NCBI RefSeq assembly: GCF_001941945.1 | Contig: NZ_CP015584.1 | Location: 372,001 to 436,000 of the forward strand | Direction of reading: 5' to 3' | From: Roseomonas gilardii | GTDB lineage: Bacteria; Pseudomonadota; Alphaproteobacteria; Acetobacterales; Acetobacteraceae | Length of the DNA stretch: 64,000 bases | Shown here: piece after piece, positions 34,465-44,815 of the stretch | Layout of the letters: every line of letters starts with the position of its first letter | How positions within the stretch are numbered: the first letter of the stretch is position 1 | Translations under genes and position numbers: made by a program | The notes under the pieces: model-generated | The model's input: the letters and a program-made list of their open reading frames with translations, nothing else | Database searches by the model: none | Told to the model about the DNA's origin: nothing

Positions 34465-35251
34465 GCGCCTCTGTCGGCCTGCCGCACCGCCGGCACCCGA
34501 TCCGATGACCGAGGCCAGGGCCGCTTTCGACCGTGGCGAGTATGGGACGGCGCTGGGGATCTGGGAGCCTCTCGCCCGGGCTGGCGCCGCGGAGGCCCAG
34601 GCGGGGATCGGCCTCTGTTTCCTGCGGGGTCTGGATGTTCCAGCCGATCCTTCCCTGGCCGAGAAGTGGCTTTCCCTGGCTTCGGCAGGGGGTCATGCCG
34701 TGGCGCGGCGTGAACTGGCGGCGCTGCTGCGGCAGGGTGCCGAAGGGGTGGAGGCCGATCCCGGCCGGGCGGCGCAGTTGTACCGGGCGGCGGCGGAGGG
34801 TGGGGATGCCATCGCGCAGGATGTCTGGAGCCTGATACTGCTGGAGGGGCAGGATGGCGTGGCGGTGGATGTCGCGGAGGCGCGCCGCTGGGCACTGGCG
34901 GCCGCCGAGGCCGGGATCGCCCCGGCCATGATGCGCCTCGGCATGTTCTATCACAATGCCCAGGGAGTGGAGCGCGATGTGGCGGAAGCCGCACGGTGGT
35001 GGCAGGGCGCCGCCCTCCGGGGCGAGGCGGATGGTCAGGCCATGTTCGGGGCCGCCCTGCATCTGGGGGCGGGCGTGGCGCCGGACCCCCTGGCGGCCAT
35101 GGTCTGGCTGCTCCGCGCGACGCGCGGCGGCAGCACCCTGGCGCGACCTTTCCTGCCTGCCGTCCGCGCCTCGCTGACCCCTGCGGAACTGTCCCAGGCC
35201 CTGGCCCTCTCCTCCGAGCCGCTGCCGCTCGTCACCGGGGGTGTGGGATGA
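34451..35251 (+). CDS. Sel1-repeat (TPR-like) protein inside the sel operon
   Basis: A 266-residue protein made of tandem Sel1-like repeats (about 36-residue alpha/alpha units): [84 protein letters not shown] and [21 protein letters not shown]. There is no signal peptide or membrane helix, so it is probably cytoplasmic and mediates protein contacts. The name Sel1 has no link to selenium. Yet the gene overlaps selA by 14 nt and selB by 4 nt, so it is made together with them. A scaffold or maturation role for formate dehydrogenase or Sec synthesis is inference. An alternative start is ATG 34505. Confidence 0.82.
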   Translation: MHWLRRLCRPAAPPAPDPMTEARAAFDRGEYGTALGIWEPLARAGAAEAQAGIGLCFLRGLDVPADPSLAEKWLSLASAGGHAVARRELAALLRQGAEGVEADPGRAAQLYRAAAEGGDAIAQDVWSLILLEGQDGVAVDVAEARRWALAAAEAGIAPAMMRLGMFYHNAQGVERDVAEAARWWQGAALRGEADGQAMFGAALHLGAGVAPDPLAAMVWLLRATRGGSTLARPFLPAVRASLTPAELSQALALSSEPLPLVTGGVG

Positions 35252-37251
35252 TCGTCGGAACCGCCGGCCATATCGACCACGGCAAGACCGCCCTCGTGCG
35301 GACCCTGACCGGGGTGGAGACCGACCGCCTCAAGGAGGAGAAGGCGCGGGGCATCACCATCGAGCTCGGCTTCGCCTATCTGGCAGAGGCCGGACACAGC
35401 ATCGGCTTCGTCGATGTTCCGGGCCATGAGCGCTTCGTCCACACCATGCTGGCCGGCGCGAGCGGGATCGACTTCGCCCTGCTGGTTGTGGCCGCCGATG
35501 ACGGACCGATGCCCCAGACGCTGGAGCATCTGGCCATCCTGGACCTGCTGGGCCTGCGGCGCGGGATGGTCGCGCTCAGCAAGGCGGATCTGGCGGATCC
35601 GGCGAGGCGGGATGCCGTGACGGCGGAAATCCGAGATCTCCTGGCGCCGACCGGCTTGGCGGGGGCGAAGATCCTGCCGGTTTCCACGGTGACCGGCGAG
35701 GGGCTGGACCGCCTCCGGGATATGCTCTGGCAGGCGGCGGCAGACACGGCGTCGCGCGGGGAGACCGGTGCCTTCCGCCTGGCGGTAGACCGCAGCTTCA
35801 TCCTGGCGGGGACCGGGACGGTGGTGACGGGAACGGTCCTCTCGGGTGCGGTGGCCGTGGGTGATACGGTGGTTGTCAGCCCCGCCGGCCTGCCGGCCCG
35901 GATACGCTCCATCCATGCCCAGAACCAGCCCGCCGAACGCGGCGTGGCGGGACAACGCTGCGCCCTGAACCTGACAGGGGAGGGGATATCCAGGGACGTC
36001 GTCTCGCGCGGCGACATGATCCTGGACCCGGCCCTGCATGCCCCCACGACCCGGATCGACGCCCGGCTGCGTCTCCTGGACAACGAACCGAAGCCGGTCG
36101 GCAACCTGCTGACGGCCCGGTTGCACCACGCGAGCGCGGAGGTCGGAGTGCGCCTCGTGCCGCTGGAGGGAGCCATCCCTCCCGGCGGCCAGGGCCGGAT
36201 TCAGCTCATGCTGGAGCGGCCCATCGCCGCCGCGGTGGGCGACCGTTTCATTCTGCGCGATGCCTCGGCACAGCGGACGATCGGGGGAGGGCGGTTCCTC
36301 GACCTGCGGGGCCCCGCGCGCAAGCGGCGGACAACCGAGCGCCTGGAGCAGCTCGATGCCGCGGCGCAGACGGAACCGGCCGAGGCGCTCCGGCGATTGC
36401 TCGCCTTGCCGCCGTTTCATGTGGAACTGTCCGACTTCGTAAGGGGTCGCGCCCTTTCCGCCGCGGAGGGCGAGGCACTGGCGGCCCTGCCGGGACTGAC
36501 CGGCATCGAGGCTGGCGATCTGCATGTCGTGATGGCTCAGGACAGGTGGCAGGCCTTCCAGGCTTCGCTGCTGGCCGAGCTGGCACGCTTCCACGAGGAG
36601 AATCCCGACCTGCAGGGAACGGGCCGCGAGCGGCTGCGGATGCTTCTGCAGCCCCGGCTGCCGGTGCCGGTCTTCCGTGCCGTCCTGGAAGAGGAAGCCA
36701 GGGCCGGGCGGCTGGTGCTGGAGGGCGCCTTCCTCCGCCTTCCCGGCCATGAGGTGCGCCTGGGTCCGGAGGATGAGGATCTCTTCGCCCGCATCGCCCC
36801 CCTGATCGGCGGCTCCCATCGCTTCCGCCCCCCGAGGGTGCGGGATCTCGTTCCGATGGTCGGCGCGGAGGAGGCGCAGATCCGGCGCCTGATGAAGCTC
36901 TGCACTCGGCTCGGCCGCGTGGACCAGATCGCCCATGACCACTTCTTCCTGCGGGCCACGACGGCCGAGATGGTCGAGATCGCGCATGACGTCGCCGCTC
37001 GGTCATCCGACGGCACCATCACCGCCGCGGCCTTCCGCAACCGGATGGACAATGGCCGGAAGGTCGCTATCCAGATCCTGGACTTCCTGGACCGTCATGG
37101 CGTGACGCTGCGCCGGGGCGATCTGCGCCGCATCAACCCTCATAGGAACGACCTGTTCCGGACCTATGCGGGGGAAGCGCCACCGGCCGGAAGCATGAAT
37201 GGGCCCGCTTCCCCGCCCGGGCCGAAATCACGGATGACCAGCCCGCCATGA
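35248..37251 (+). CDS. selB: Selenocysteine-specific elongation factor
   Basis: A 667-residue translational GTPase. G1 is [11 protein letters not shown] (3-13), G2 lies in [16 protein letters not shown]3 is DVPGHERF, and the guanine-specificity motif is SKADL. Domains II-III follow to about 350. The C-terminal winged helices that read bSECIS end with [28 protein letters not shown]. It brings Sec-tRNA(Sec) to UGA codons. E. coli SelB is 614 residues; the extra length lies partly in a Pro-rich tail. ATGA overlaps join it to the Sel1-repeat gene and to the small unknown gene. Confidence 0.95.
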   Translation: MIVGTAGHIDHGKTALVRTLTGVETDRLKEEKARGITIELGFAYLAEAGHSIGFVDVPGHERFVHTMLAGASGIDFALLVVAADDGPMPQTLEHLAILDLLGLRRGMVALSKADLADPARRDAVTAEIRDLLAPTGLAGAKILPVSTVTGEGLDRLRDMLWQAAADTASRGETGAFRLAVDRSFILAGTGTVVTGTVLSGAVAVGDTVVVSPAGLPARIRSIHAQNQPAERGVAGQRCALNLTGEGISRDVVSRGDMILDPALHAPTTRIDARLRLLDNEPKPVGNLLTARLHHASAEVGVRLVPLEGAIPPGGQGRIQLMLERPIAAAVGDRFILRDASAQRTIGGGRFLDLRGPARKRRTTERLEQLDAAAQTEPAEALRRLLALPPFHVELSDFVRGRALSAAEGEALAALPGLTGIEAGDLHVVMAQDRWQAFQASLLAELARFHEENPDLQGTGRERLRMLLQPRLPVPVFRAVLEEEARAGRLVLEGAFLRLPGHEVRLGPEDEDLFARIAPLIGGSHRFRPPRVRDLVPMVGAEEAQIRRLMKLCTRLGRVDQIAHDHFFLRATTAEMVEIAHDVAARSSDGTITAAAFRNRMDNGRKVAIQILDFLDRHGVTLRRGDLRRINPHRNDLFRTYAGEAPPAGSMNGPASPPGPKSRMTSPP

Positions 37252-37619
37252 CCATGCCCGCCAGCACCGATTTCGACGACTGGCTGATCGCCACCCATGG
37301 CGAGGCCGGTTCCTTCACCATGCTCTTCGTTCTGCTGCGGGTCGCCGAGGGCACCGTGGAGCCTCTTCGCTCGGCCTATCTCCATGTCGTGGGCGACGAG
37401 ACGCGTTGGCCGGAGATGGTCTCGCTTTTTGCCGGCGCCCGCGTGTCCTGGGATGCGGTGGTCTTCTTCCGGGCCGGTCGGGAAGGGCTCGTCGAGGACC
37501 GGGAAGCCAAGGCCCGCCTCGCCTCCCTGACGCGCAAGCTCCATGAGGACCGTGGTCTGATCCGCGACGGCGAGTTCTTCAATGCCGAAGGCCTGCGGTT
37601 GCGGCTGGACCCGATCTGA
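37248..37619 (+). CDS. Unknown 123-residue protein coupled to selB
   Basis: I do not recognise this family. The 123-residue chain has no signal peptide, membrane helix or Cys motif. It looks like a small alpha/beta domain: FDDWLIATHGEAGSFTMLFV, then RWPEMVSLFAGARVSWDAVV and LIRDGEFFNAEGLRLRLDPI. Its start overlaps the selB stop as ATGA, so it is translated from the same message. A link to selenoprotein synthesis or formate metabolism is possible from position alone. Alternatively it is an unrelated passenger at the operon end. Confidence 0.75.
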   Translation: MTMPASTDFDDWLIATHGEAGSFTMLFVLLRVAEGTVEPLRSAYLHVVGDETRWPEMVSLFAGARVSWDAVVFFRAGREGLVEDREAKARLASLTRKLHEDRGLIRDGEFFNAEGLRLRLDPI

Positions 37620-37694
37620 GGTCGCTGGGCCGATGGCGTCAGGCGGATTTCCCTTCCGCCGCGACGCGTAGGTCAGGGCCGGACCCGGGGCCGG

Positions 37695-38039
37695 TCAGCA
37701 CTTCGGTACGGCTTTCTTCGGCGCGCTGATCGGGTCAAGGCCCCGGGCCGTCGCCGGCTGCCAGGTGCGCGACTGCGGCGTCTTTCCGCTGGACTGGGTG
37801 CCGATGAAGGAGCCGCCGGTTCCCCCACTCCAGCCCGTGTTGCCGGCATTCCCAGGGGCGGTGCTGTCGGCCCTGCCCGTCGCCGGCTGCGTTGCCGGAT
37901 GGGATTCGGCTTCGCCCTGGCATCCCCCGTTGCTGTCCAGGCTCTGCTTCGAGGGCGGCGCACCAGCTTGCTGGGCCATGGCTGCCGTACCGAGGCCGAG
38001 GATCAGGCTCCCGGTGATCCAGAATGCTCCTGAACGCAT
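37695..38039 (-). CDS. Small exported protein, unknown function
   Basis: A 114-residue protein with a clear Sec signal (MRSGAFWITGSLILGLGTAAMAQQ, cleavage after AMA). The mature part is low complexity, rich in Gly, Ser, Thr and Pro. It has GWSGGTGGSFIGTQSSGKTP and a TWQPATARGLDPI segment near the end, with one Cys in GGCQGE and one at the C-terminus. Function is unknown. It lies convergent with the sel operon and upstream of, and on the same strand as, nothing but selD at 180 nt distance (selD is transcribed towards it). The start at 38039 was chosen because the signal peptide begins there. Confidence 0.7.
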   Translation of the reverse strand: MRSGAFWITGSLILGLGTAAMAQQAGAPPSKQSLDSNGGCQGEAESHPATQPATGRADSTAPGNAGNTGWSGGTGGSFIGTQSSGKTPQSRTWQPATARGLDPISAPKKAVPKC

Positions 38040-38218
38040 CGTCACTCTCCCATTGCCAGGGGCCGACCGCGCCAGGCGGGGCCGTGTTTCCCTCGAATTG
38101 CTTCGTGCCTCGTCTGTCCGGACGCGCGGACCAAGCCGCTTTCGGCCAGCGTCGAGAAGAAAGCGTGCGGAGGACCGCCGAGTTTGCCCCAGGCCCACAC
38201 GAAAGGCGCCGGATCCCG

Positions 38219-39265
38219 TCAGGAGATCACCACCCGCGCCTCGCCCGCTTCCGCACGGCCAACGATGCGGGCGGAGGGATAACCCGCCCCCCGGATGCCG
38301 GACAGAATGCGGGCCGCCTCCGCCTCCGCGCAGGCGACGAGGAGGCCGCCGGAGGTCTGCGGATCGGCCAGCAGTCGGCGACGCCAGTCCGGCAGCCCCG
38401 CAGGCAGCGTGATCCTGTCGCCATAGCTGGCCCAGTTGCGGTCGGACGCCCCGGTGATGAAGCCACGTTCGGCCAGCGCGGCGGCATGGGAGAGCCAGGG
38501 CAGGTCATCGAGCCGCAGGGTCAGGCGCAAGCCGGAGCCCTGCGCCATCTCCAACGCGTGCCCCAGGATGCCGAAGCCCGTGACATCGGTGATGCCATGC
38601 ACGGCGGGGTCCTTCGCCAGTTCCGCGCCGATCCGGTTCAGCAGGGTCGTGGAGGCCAGCATCTCGGCATAGGCCCCTTCTGGCAGGGCGCCCTTCTTGA
38701 TGGCGGCGGAATAGATGCCGACGCCCAGCCCCTTGGTCAGGATCAGCACATCGCCCTGCCGGGCCCCGGCATTGCGGCGCACCTGGGCGGGATGGCAGAG
38801 GCCGATCACCGCCAGCCCGTAGATCGGCTCAAGCGAGTCGATGGAATGGCCTCCGGCCACCGGGATTCCGGCCTCGGCGCAGACCGCGGCGCCACCCGCC
38901 AGGATCCGCCGGATCACCGCCGGTTCCAGCTTGTTGATCGGCATGCCCAGGATGGCCAGGGCCATGATCGGCTGGCCGCCCATCGCATAGATATCCGACA
39001 GGGCGTTGGTGGCGGCGATCCGCCCGAAATCCTCCGGATCGTCCACCATCGGCATGAAGAAGTCGGTGGTGGCGATCACCGCCAGATCCTCGTTCACCTG
39101 CCAGACGGCGGCATCATCCGAGGTCTCGGTCCCGACCAGCAACTGCTGGAAAGGGCCGGCCATGGGCTGTTCGGACAGGAGCTCCCGCAGCACCGCCGGG
39201 GCGAGCTTGCAGCCGCAACCGCCGCCATGAGCGAGTTCGGTCAGGCGGATCGTGGGATCGGACAT
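38219..39265 (-). CDS. selD: Selenide, water dikinase
   Basis: A 348-residue selenophosphate synthetase, nearly the length of E. coli SelD (347). Catalytic Cys17 and Lys20 are in GGGCGCK. Metal and ATP marks are [42 protein letters not shown] and [10 protein letters not shown]. It makes selenophosphate from selenide and ATP for SelA. The start at 39265 aligns with E. coli; 10 extra codons are possible. It is on the opposite strand to the fdn-sel operon, pointing at it, so it has its own promoter and can supply selenium independently. Confidence 0.95.
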   Translation of the reverse strand: MSDPTIRLTELAHGGGCGCKLAPAVLRELLSEQPMAGPFQQLLVGTETSDDAAVWQVNEDLAVIATTDFFMPMVDDPEDFGRIAATNALSDIYAMGGQPIMALAILGMPINKLEPAVIRRILAGGAAVCAEAGIPVAGGHSIDSLEPIYGLAVIGLCHPAQVRRNAGARQGDVLILTKGLGVGIYSAAIKKGALPEGAYAEMLASTTLLNRIGAELAKDPAVHGITDVTGFGILGHALEMAQGSGLRLTLRLDDLPWLSHAAALAERGFITGASDRNWASYGDRITLPAGLPDWRRRLLADPQTSGGLLVACAEAEAARILSGIRGAGYPSARIVGRAEAGEARVVIS

Positions 39266-39361
39266 GGAAGCCTCCACAGTGCGGTCCATCGGCATCCGGG
39301 AAGCCTACATCCTGCCACTGGGTCCGGAGAAGGGCACGCCGGCCGATCCCTTTCCCCGCCC

Positions 39362-39384
39362 GTGGCCATGACGAGCATGGCCAC
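39362..39384 (-). terminator. Hairpin between FAD monooxygenase and selD
   Basis: GTGGCCATG, loop ACGAG, CATGGCCAC: a perfect 9-bp stem, 20 nt beyond the stop of the minus-strand monooxygenase and about 100 nt before selD. There is no U-run. It is a likely transcript end or an operator for selD. Confidence 0.4.
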
Positions 39385-39403
39385 CCCAACCCCGGGCTCG
39401 CGA

Positions 39404-41389
39404 CTAGAGGGCCGGCTGCTCGAGCGGCCTGCTCGCGGCATCCGGGCGGTGCGTTGCCTGCTGGTGATCCAGCATGAAGGCCTCGAAGAAGCCTGCGATC
39501 CCCGCATGGTCCTCCAGCGGCAGGACATGCGCCACATGCTGGTCCGGCCTGACGATCACCCCGCATCCACGCCCACGGTCGATGCCGCGAAGGTCAAAGA
39601 TGTCCTGGCCCTCCACCATGACCGGGCAGAACATCTTCTCGTGGTCCACGAGGCCATAGCGTCCCTTCGCCGGGCGCAGCAGGGCGGGCATGGCGCCGAA
39701 GGCTAGGTCCCGGTGCGGCTGCTGGAAGATCGCCCGCAGGTCGATCACCGCGTCGATGTCTTCTCCCACCGGGGTGCAGCGCCGGACCGGCGAGGCCGCA
39801 TCCTGTTCCAGAAACCTGCAGAGCGTCTGGATGCGGGATGACGGGTCCGATGGGTCCTCTGCCGCGGCAAAGGCGAAGAGGCGCCAGCGACCATCAGCCT
39901 GCACCGTGTGCCCCAGATGCATCGGCTTGGCATCCGCCAGCCGGATGACCGGCGCCGAGTGGAAGCGCATGCCGATGGCGAGGCCTTCCGCGAGAGGCTG
40001 GTGCGTCGTCGCTCCGGTGATCGCGGAGGGCGCATAGCGCATCGCGGTGCCGGCCGTGAAACGACCCTGCTGCACGAAGTACTGCTGGAACTCTGCCGGA
40101 TCGACGCCCGTGCTGTCCGGGTCATGGGGGTCCTTGGGGGGGAGGGACAGCATCAGGGCCAGTTTCCGGTCGAAGGCGATCAGCTCCCCCGCCACGGCAT
40201 GGCGCTCCACCGAATAGGTGGCGAGCAGAGCGGGATCGACCTGTCCCCGCAGCACCGCGGCCAGCTTCCAGCCGAGGTTGAAGGCATCCTGCATGGAGAC
40301 GTTCATCCCCTGTCCCGCCTTGGGACTGTGGGTGTGGCAGGCATCGCCGGCGATGAAGACGCGGGGCAGGCGGGTGGACCTTTCCCGCTCCGGCACATCG
40401 TCGAAGTGCTCGCACATGCGCTGGCCGATCTCATACACGGACCACCAGGCAACCTCCTTCACCTCCAGCCTGTGCGGGTTCAGGATGCGCTGCGCGGCGG
40501 CGACGAGGTCATCGATGGTGATCTTGCGGCTGGTGACGCGCTCGTTCTCCGCCAGCTTGTCCATCTCGATATAGAGCCGCACGAGATAGCCGCCCTCGCG
40601 CGGGATGATCACCATGTTTCCCGCCGCCGAATGGATCACGCATTTCAGGCGGATGTCGGGAAAGTCGGTGACCGCGAGCACGTCCATCACGCCCCAGGCC
40701 TGGTTGGCGGAGGCGCCTTCCAGGCTGAGGCCGATCTCGCGGCGCACGGCGCTCCGGGCACCGTCGCAGCCGACCGCGTAGCGGGCCCGGATGGTTTCCA
40801 CCTTTCCCTCATGCCCGGGATCGAGGCGCTCGAAGCGGGCCGTGACGGGGTGGGAGACATCCGGCCGCGTCGCGACCTCCAGACCGATGAGGCGGCGGTG
40901 GTAGTCCGGCACGATGGGGGAAGCGCCGCGCCGCATCGTCTCCAGGTAGAAGTCGTGAACGCGGGCCTGGTTGAGGATGACATGCGGAAACTCCGAGAGT
41001 CCCTCCTCCGTGTCCCGGATGCGGCCACTGCGAAAGATAGCGTCGTGCCGGGTGCTGTCAGGCTTCCAGAACACCAGCTCGTTGACCCAGTACGCCTCGC
41101 GCAGCACGCGTTCGGCGAAGCCGAAGGCGTTGAACATCTCCATCGTGCGGCAGGCGATGCCGTCGGCCTGGCCCAGCATCAGGGGACCGGCCTTCTGTTC
41201 CACGATGCGCGTCGAGATCCCCGGAAAGGCAGCCAGTTGCGCCGCCAGTGTCAGGCCGGCCGGACCGCAGCCGACGATCAGCACATCGGTCGTCCCGGGC
41301 AGGGGTGCCGGCGTGGCACCGGGGGTAGGGGGATCGACCCTGGCCGTCTCCGGGTCACCCGCCTGGAAGCCATTGAGATGGAACTGCAT
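39404..41389 (-). CDS. FAD-dependent aromatic monooxygenase (phenol 2-monooxygenase/3-hydroxybenzoate 4-hydroxylase type)
   Basis: A 661-residue class A flavoprotein hydroxylase. The FAD fold is DVLIVGCGPAGLTLAAQLA (about 36-54), the mid-chain contact is GCDGARSAVRREIGL, and the second FAD motif is FIAGDACHTHSPKAGQGMNVSMQDAFNL. A C-terminal thioredoxin-like domain (about 500-661, with IRPDQHVAH-like sequence VRPDQHVAHVL) is typical of phenol 2-monooxygenases and MobA. It would hydroxylate a phenolic acid to a catechol; 3-hydroxybenzoate to protocatechuate would link to the lig genes. Start 41389 has GGAGGAG upstream. The MarR gene precedes it on the same strand. Confidence 0.88.
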   Translation of the reverse strand: MQFHLNGFQAGDPETARVDPPTPGATPAPLPGTTDVLIVGCGPAGLTLAAQLAAFPGISTRIVEQKAGPLMLGQADGIACRTMEMFNAFGFAERVLREAYWVNELVFWKPDSTRHDAIFRSGRIRDTEEGLSEFPHVILNQARVHDFYLETMRRGASPIVPDYHRRLIGLEVATRPDVSHPVTARFERLDPGHEGKVETIRARYAVGCDGARSAVRREIGLSLEGASANQAWGVMDVLAVTDFPDIRLKCVIHSAAGNMVIIPREGGYLVRLYIEMDKLAENERVTSRKITIDDLVAAAQRILNPHRLEVKEVAWWSVYEIGQRMCEHFDDVPERERSTRLPRVFIAGDACHTHSPKAGQGMNVSMQDAFNLGWKLAAVLRGQVDPALLATYSVERHAVAGELIAFDRKLALMLSLPPKDPHDPDSTGVDPAEFQQYFVQQGRFTAGTAMRYAPSAITGATTHQPLAEGLAIGMRFHSAPVIRLADAKPMHLGHTVQADGRWRLFAFAAAEDPSDPSSRIQTLCRFLEQDAASPVRRCTPVGEDIDAVIDLRAIFQQPHRDLAFGAMPALLRPAKGRYGLVDHEKMFCPVMVEGQDIFDLRGIDRGRGCGVIVRPDQHVAHVLPLEDHAGIAGFFEAFMLDHQQATHRPDAASRPLEQPAL

Positions 41390-41505
41390 TCTTACTCCTC
41401 CCTGGACGGCCAATCCGGCGGGGGACGAGCTGCACCGAATGCCGGCTGGCATCGCGGAACGGCGCCCTGGCCCCTCCCGTGTGGCTTATCTCATGGAAAG
41501 AATGG

Positions 41506-41522
41506 ATACATAAAGTATGTAT
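41506..41522. promoter_or_regulatory. MarR-type operator palindrome
   Basis: ATACATA-AAG-TATGTAT, a perfect 7-bp inverted repeat with 3-nt spacer in GC-rich surroundings. It lies 4 nt past the marR stop and about 117 nt upstream of the monooxygenase start. Size and AT-rich symmetry fit a MarR binding site. Confidence 0.6.
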
Positions 41523-41526
41523 GCTG

Positions 41527-41964
41527 TCAATCATCGTCCGAGGGTCGGCCGACGAATTTCTTGAGCAACGCAATGAACTGTGCCCGCTCCGTTTCCGAGA
41601 GGGGCTGCAGCATCTCCGCCTGGGCCGCCAGAACAAGGCCCTCCACGGTGTCCAGCAAGGCGTTTCCATCGCTGGTCAGGGCGATGGTCTTGATGCGCCT
41701 GTCCTGACGTGATGGCTGGCGCGCGATGAGGCCCTTGGCCTCCAGCCGGTCGAGCACGCCGCCAAGCGTCGCCCGGTCGAAGGCGATCAGGTCCGAAAGC
41801 CGCGTCGCGTCGATCCCCGGCTGGGAAGCGATCGCCACCATCGCGGCATACTGCACCGAGGTGATGTCGAAGCCTGCCAGTCGCGCCGTGAAGATGGCGC
41901 CAGAGATCTGATGTGCCCGCCGGATCAGGTGGCCGGGCATCTCGTACATGGATCCGATGGGCAT
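41527..41964 (-). CDS. MarR-family transcriptional regulator
   Basis: A 145-residue winged-helix regulator. The DNA-binding part (about 45-100) contains LSDLIAFDRATLGGVLDRLEAKGLI and the beta-wing RQPSRQDRRIKTIALTSDG. The flanking helices form the dimer. MarR proteins of this kind usually repress aromatic degradation genes until a phenolic ligand binds. The next gene on the strand is the flavin monooxygenase, with a palindrome between them. The ligand is presumably that enzyme's substrate. Confidence 0.88.
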   Translation of the reverse strand: MPIGSMYEMPGHLIRRAHQISGAIFTARLAGFDITSVQYAAMVAIASQPGIDATRLSDLIAFDRATLGGVLDRLEAKGLIARQPSRQDRRIKTIALTSDGNALLDTVEGLVLAAQAEMLQPLSETERAQFIALLKKFVGRPSDDD

Positions 41965-42057
41965 CAGGCTATCCGTGGCGGTTGAAAGGCGGGTCCAGGC
42001 TCTAGATCAGATCGCCGCAGGGGGGGAAGGGACCGGGTGCGACGCCTTTCCCTGGGA

Positions 42058-42981
42058 TCAACAGACCTGTGCGTGAGTCGGGATGGCGGGCGGGCCCGGC
42101 TGCACGAACCGAGCGGCTTCGGCGCGGATGCCCGAAAGGATGTGCCGGCGGGCGAGCAGGACCCGCTGCGTGTCATGCGTGTCGGGATGGGAGACCAGCC
42201 AGTAGCTCCGCAGGAAGCGGACCTCTGGAAGGATGCGCCGCAGTTCGGGAAAGGTGGCGGCGGCATAGTCGTGCAGGATGCCGACGCCATGGCCGGCCCG
42301 GACAGCCTCCATCTGTGCCACCACGCTGCCGCACTCGTAGCGGGCCCCGATCACGCGGCGCAGGGCGGCGGCATAGTCCAGGGCACGGCTGTACACATAG
42401 TCCTCGACATTCGTGACGAAGAGGCGGCCAGACAGTTCCGCGGGCCGGGTGACCGGTCCGGTGCGCGCGAGATAGGCTTCCGAGGCATAAACGCTGAGGG
42501 TGTAGTCGGTGAGCTTGGTGACGATCAGCCGGCCCTGCTCGGGGCGCTCCAGCGTGACGGCCAGGTCCGCCTCGCGCCGCGACAGGGAGAAGGTGCGGGG
42601 CAGGGGCACCAGCTGGATGACCAGGCCGGGATTCTGTTCCGCCAGACCGGCGAGCTGCCCCGCCAGCACGTAGTTGCCGAGGCCGTCCGGTGCCCCGATG
42701 CGGACGGTGCCGCTGACGGCTCCTTCCATGCTGTTCAGCTGGGAGTTCAGCCGCAGGAACTCGGACTCCGCTCGTTCCGCCGTGGCAAGCAAGGCTTCCC
42801 CGGCACCAGTCAGCACGCAACCCTGGTTCCGGCGATCGAGCAGCTTGGTCCCGAGTTCGCGCTCCAGGGCGGTGATCTGCCGGCCCACGGTGGCGTGGTT
42901 CAGCTTCAATTCCCGGGCCGCGGCCAGGATCTGCCCCGCGCGTGCCACGGCCAGGAAGATCCGGATACGATCCCAGTTCAT
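42058..42981 (-). CDS. LysR-family regulator divergent from mmsA
   Basis: A 307-residue LysR-type protein. The N-terminal DNA-binding domain reads [20 protein letters not shown] and [20 protein letters not shown]. The effector domain begins [30 protein letters not shown] in place of the common QPAVS form is typical of the LysR subgroup near methylmalonate semialdehyde dehydrogenase genes. It is divergent from mmsA with a 126-nt shared promoter region holding an inverted repeat. It probably activates mmsA. The start at 42981 was chosen because the upstream in-frame extension runs through mmsA. Confidence 0.88.
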   Translation of the reverse strand: MNWDRIRIFLAVARAGQILAAARELKLNHATVGRQITALERELGTKLLDRRNQGCVLTGAGEALLATAERAESEFLRLNSQLNSMEGAVSGTVRIGAPDGLGNYVLAGQLAGLAEQNPGLVIQLVPLPRTFSLSRREADLAVTLERPEQGRLIVTKLTDYTLSVYASEAYLARTGPVTRPAELSGRLFVTNVEDYVYSRALDYAAALRRVIGARYECGSVVAQMEAVRAGHGVGILHDYAAATFPELRRILPEVRFLRSYWLVSHPDTHDTQRVLLARRHILSGIRAEAARFVQPGPPAIPTHAQVC

Positions 42982-42997
42982 GGGTGACTTCAATCTC

Positions 42998-43014
42998 TGC
43001 ACATCCAGGGTGCA
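42998..43014. promoter_or_regulatory. Candidate LysR box in the lysR-mmsA gap
   Basis: TGCAC-N7-GTGCA inverted repeat (42998-43002 and 43010-43014) about 95-110 nt upstream of mmsA and 17 nt upstream of the lysR start. The dyad fits the loose T-N11-A pattern of LysR activator sites. Confidence 0.45.
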
Positions 43015-43107
43015 ATTCTGACCATTGCTGTGCGCCCGGTCGAGCCTTATCGCAGGATGCGCCGGTGGCGCCACGCCGTTCCGCCGGGAGAATGGGAGAC
43101 GAGACGC

Positions 43108-44610
<1,503 letters not shown>

Positions 44611-44615
44611 TCCTG

Positions 44616-44642
44616 GCCGGCCCGGGTTGTGCCCGGGCCGGC
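44616..44642 (+). terminator. Strong hairpin after mmsA
   Basis: GCCGGCCCGGG, loop TTGTG, CCCGGGCCGGC: an 11-bp all-GC stem starting 5 nt after the mmsA stop. There is no U-tract, as often seen in high-GC genomes. Confidence 0.6.
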
Positions 44643-44815
44643 GACCGACGGACCTTCGCGGCAATGCCGGCCCGATGCCGGACGGGGAGGAGCGCCAGCC
44701 GCCGTCGAAAGAAGGCTTCAATTTCACGGAAGGGTCATAGGCGACCCGCTTGATCCAATCTGGCGCACATGATCAGGGTCAGCCCGCCGGCCATGCCGCC
44801 CGCAGGGAGATCCGG

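Noticed and set aside
34451-35251. Treating the Sel1-repeat protein as a selenium protein because of its name
   Set aside because: Sel1 repeats are named after a C. elegans gene. The only link to selenium here is gene position.
37620-38218. Search for selC (tRNA-Sec) in gaps near selB and selD
   Set aside because: No 8-bp acceptor stem, TCA anticodon loop or T-loop was found in these gaps or in other intergenic regions by eye.
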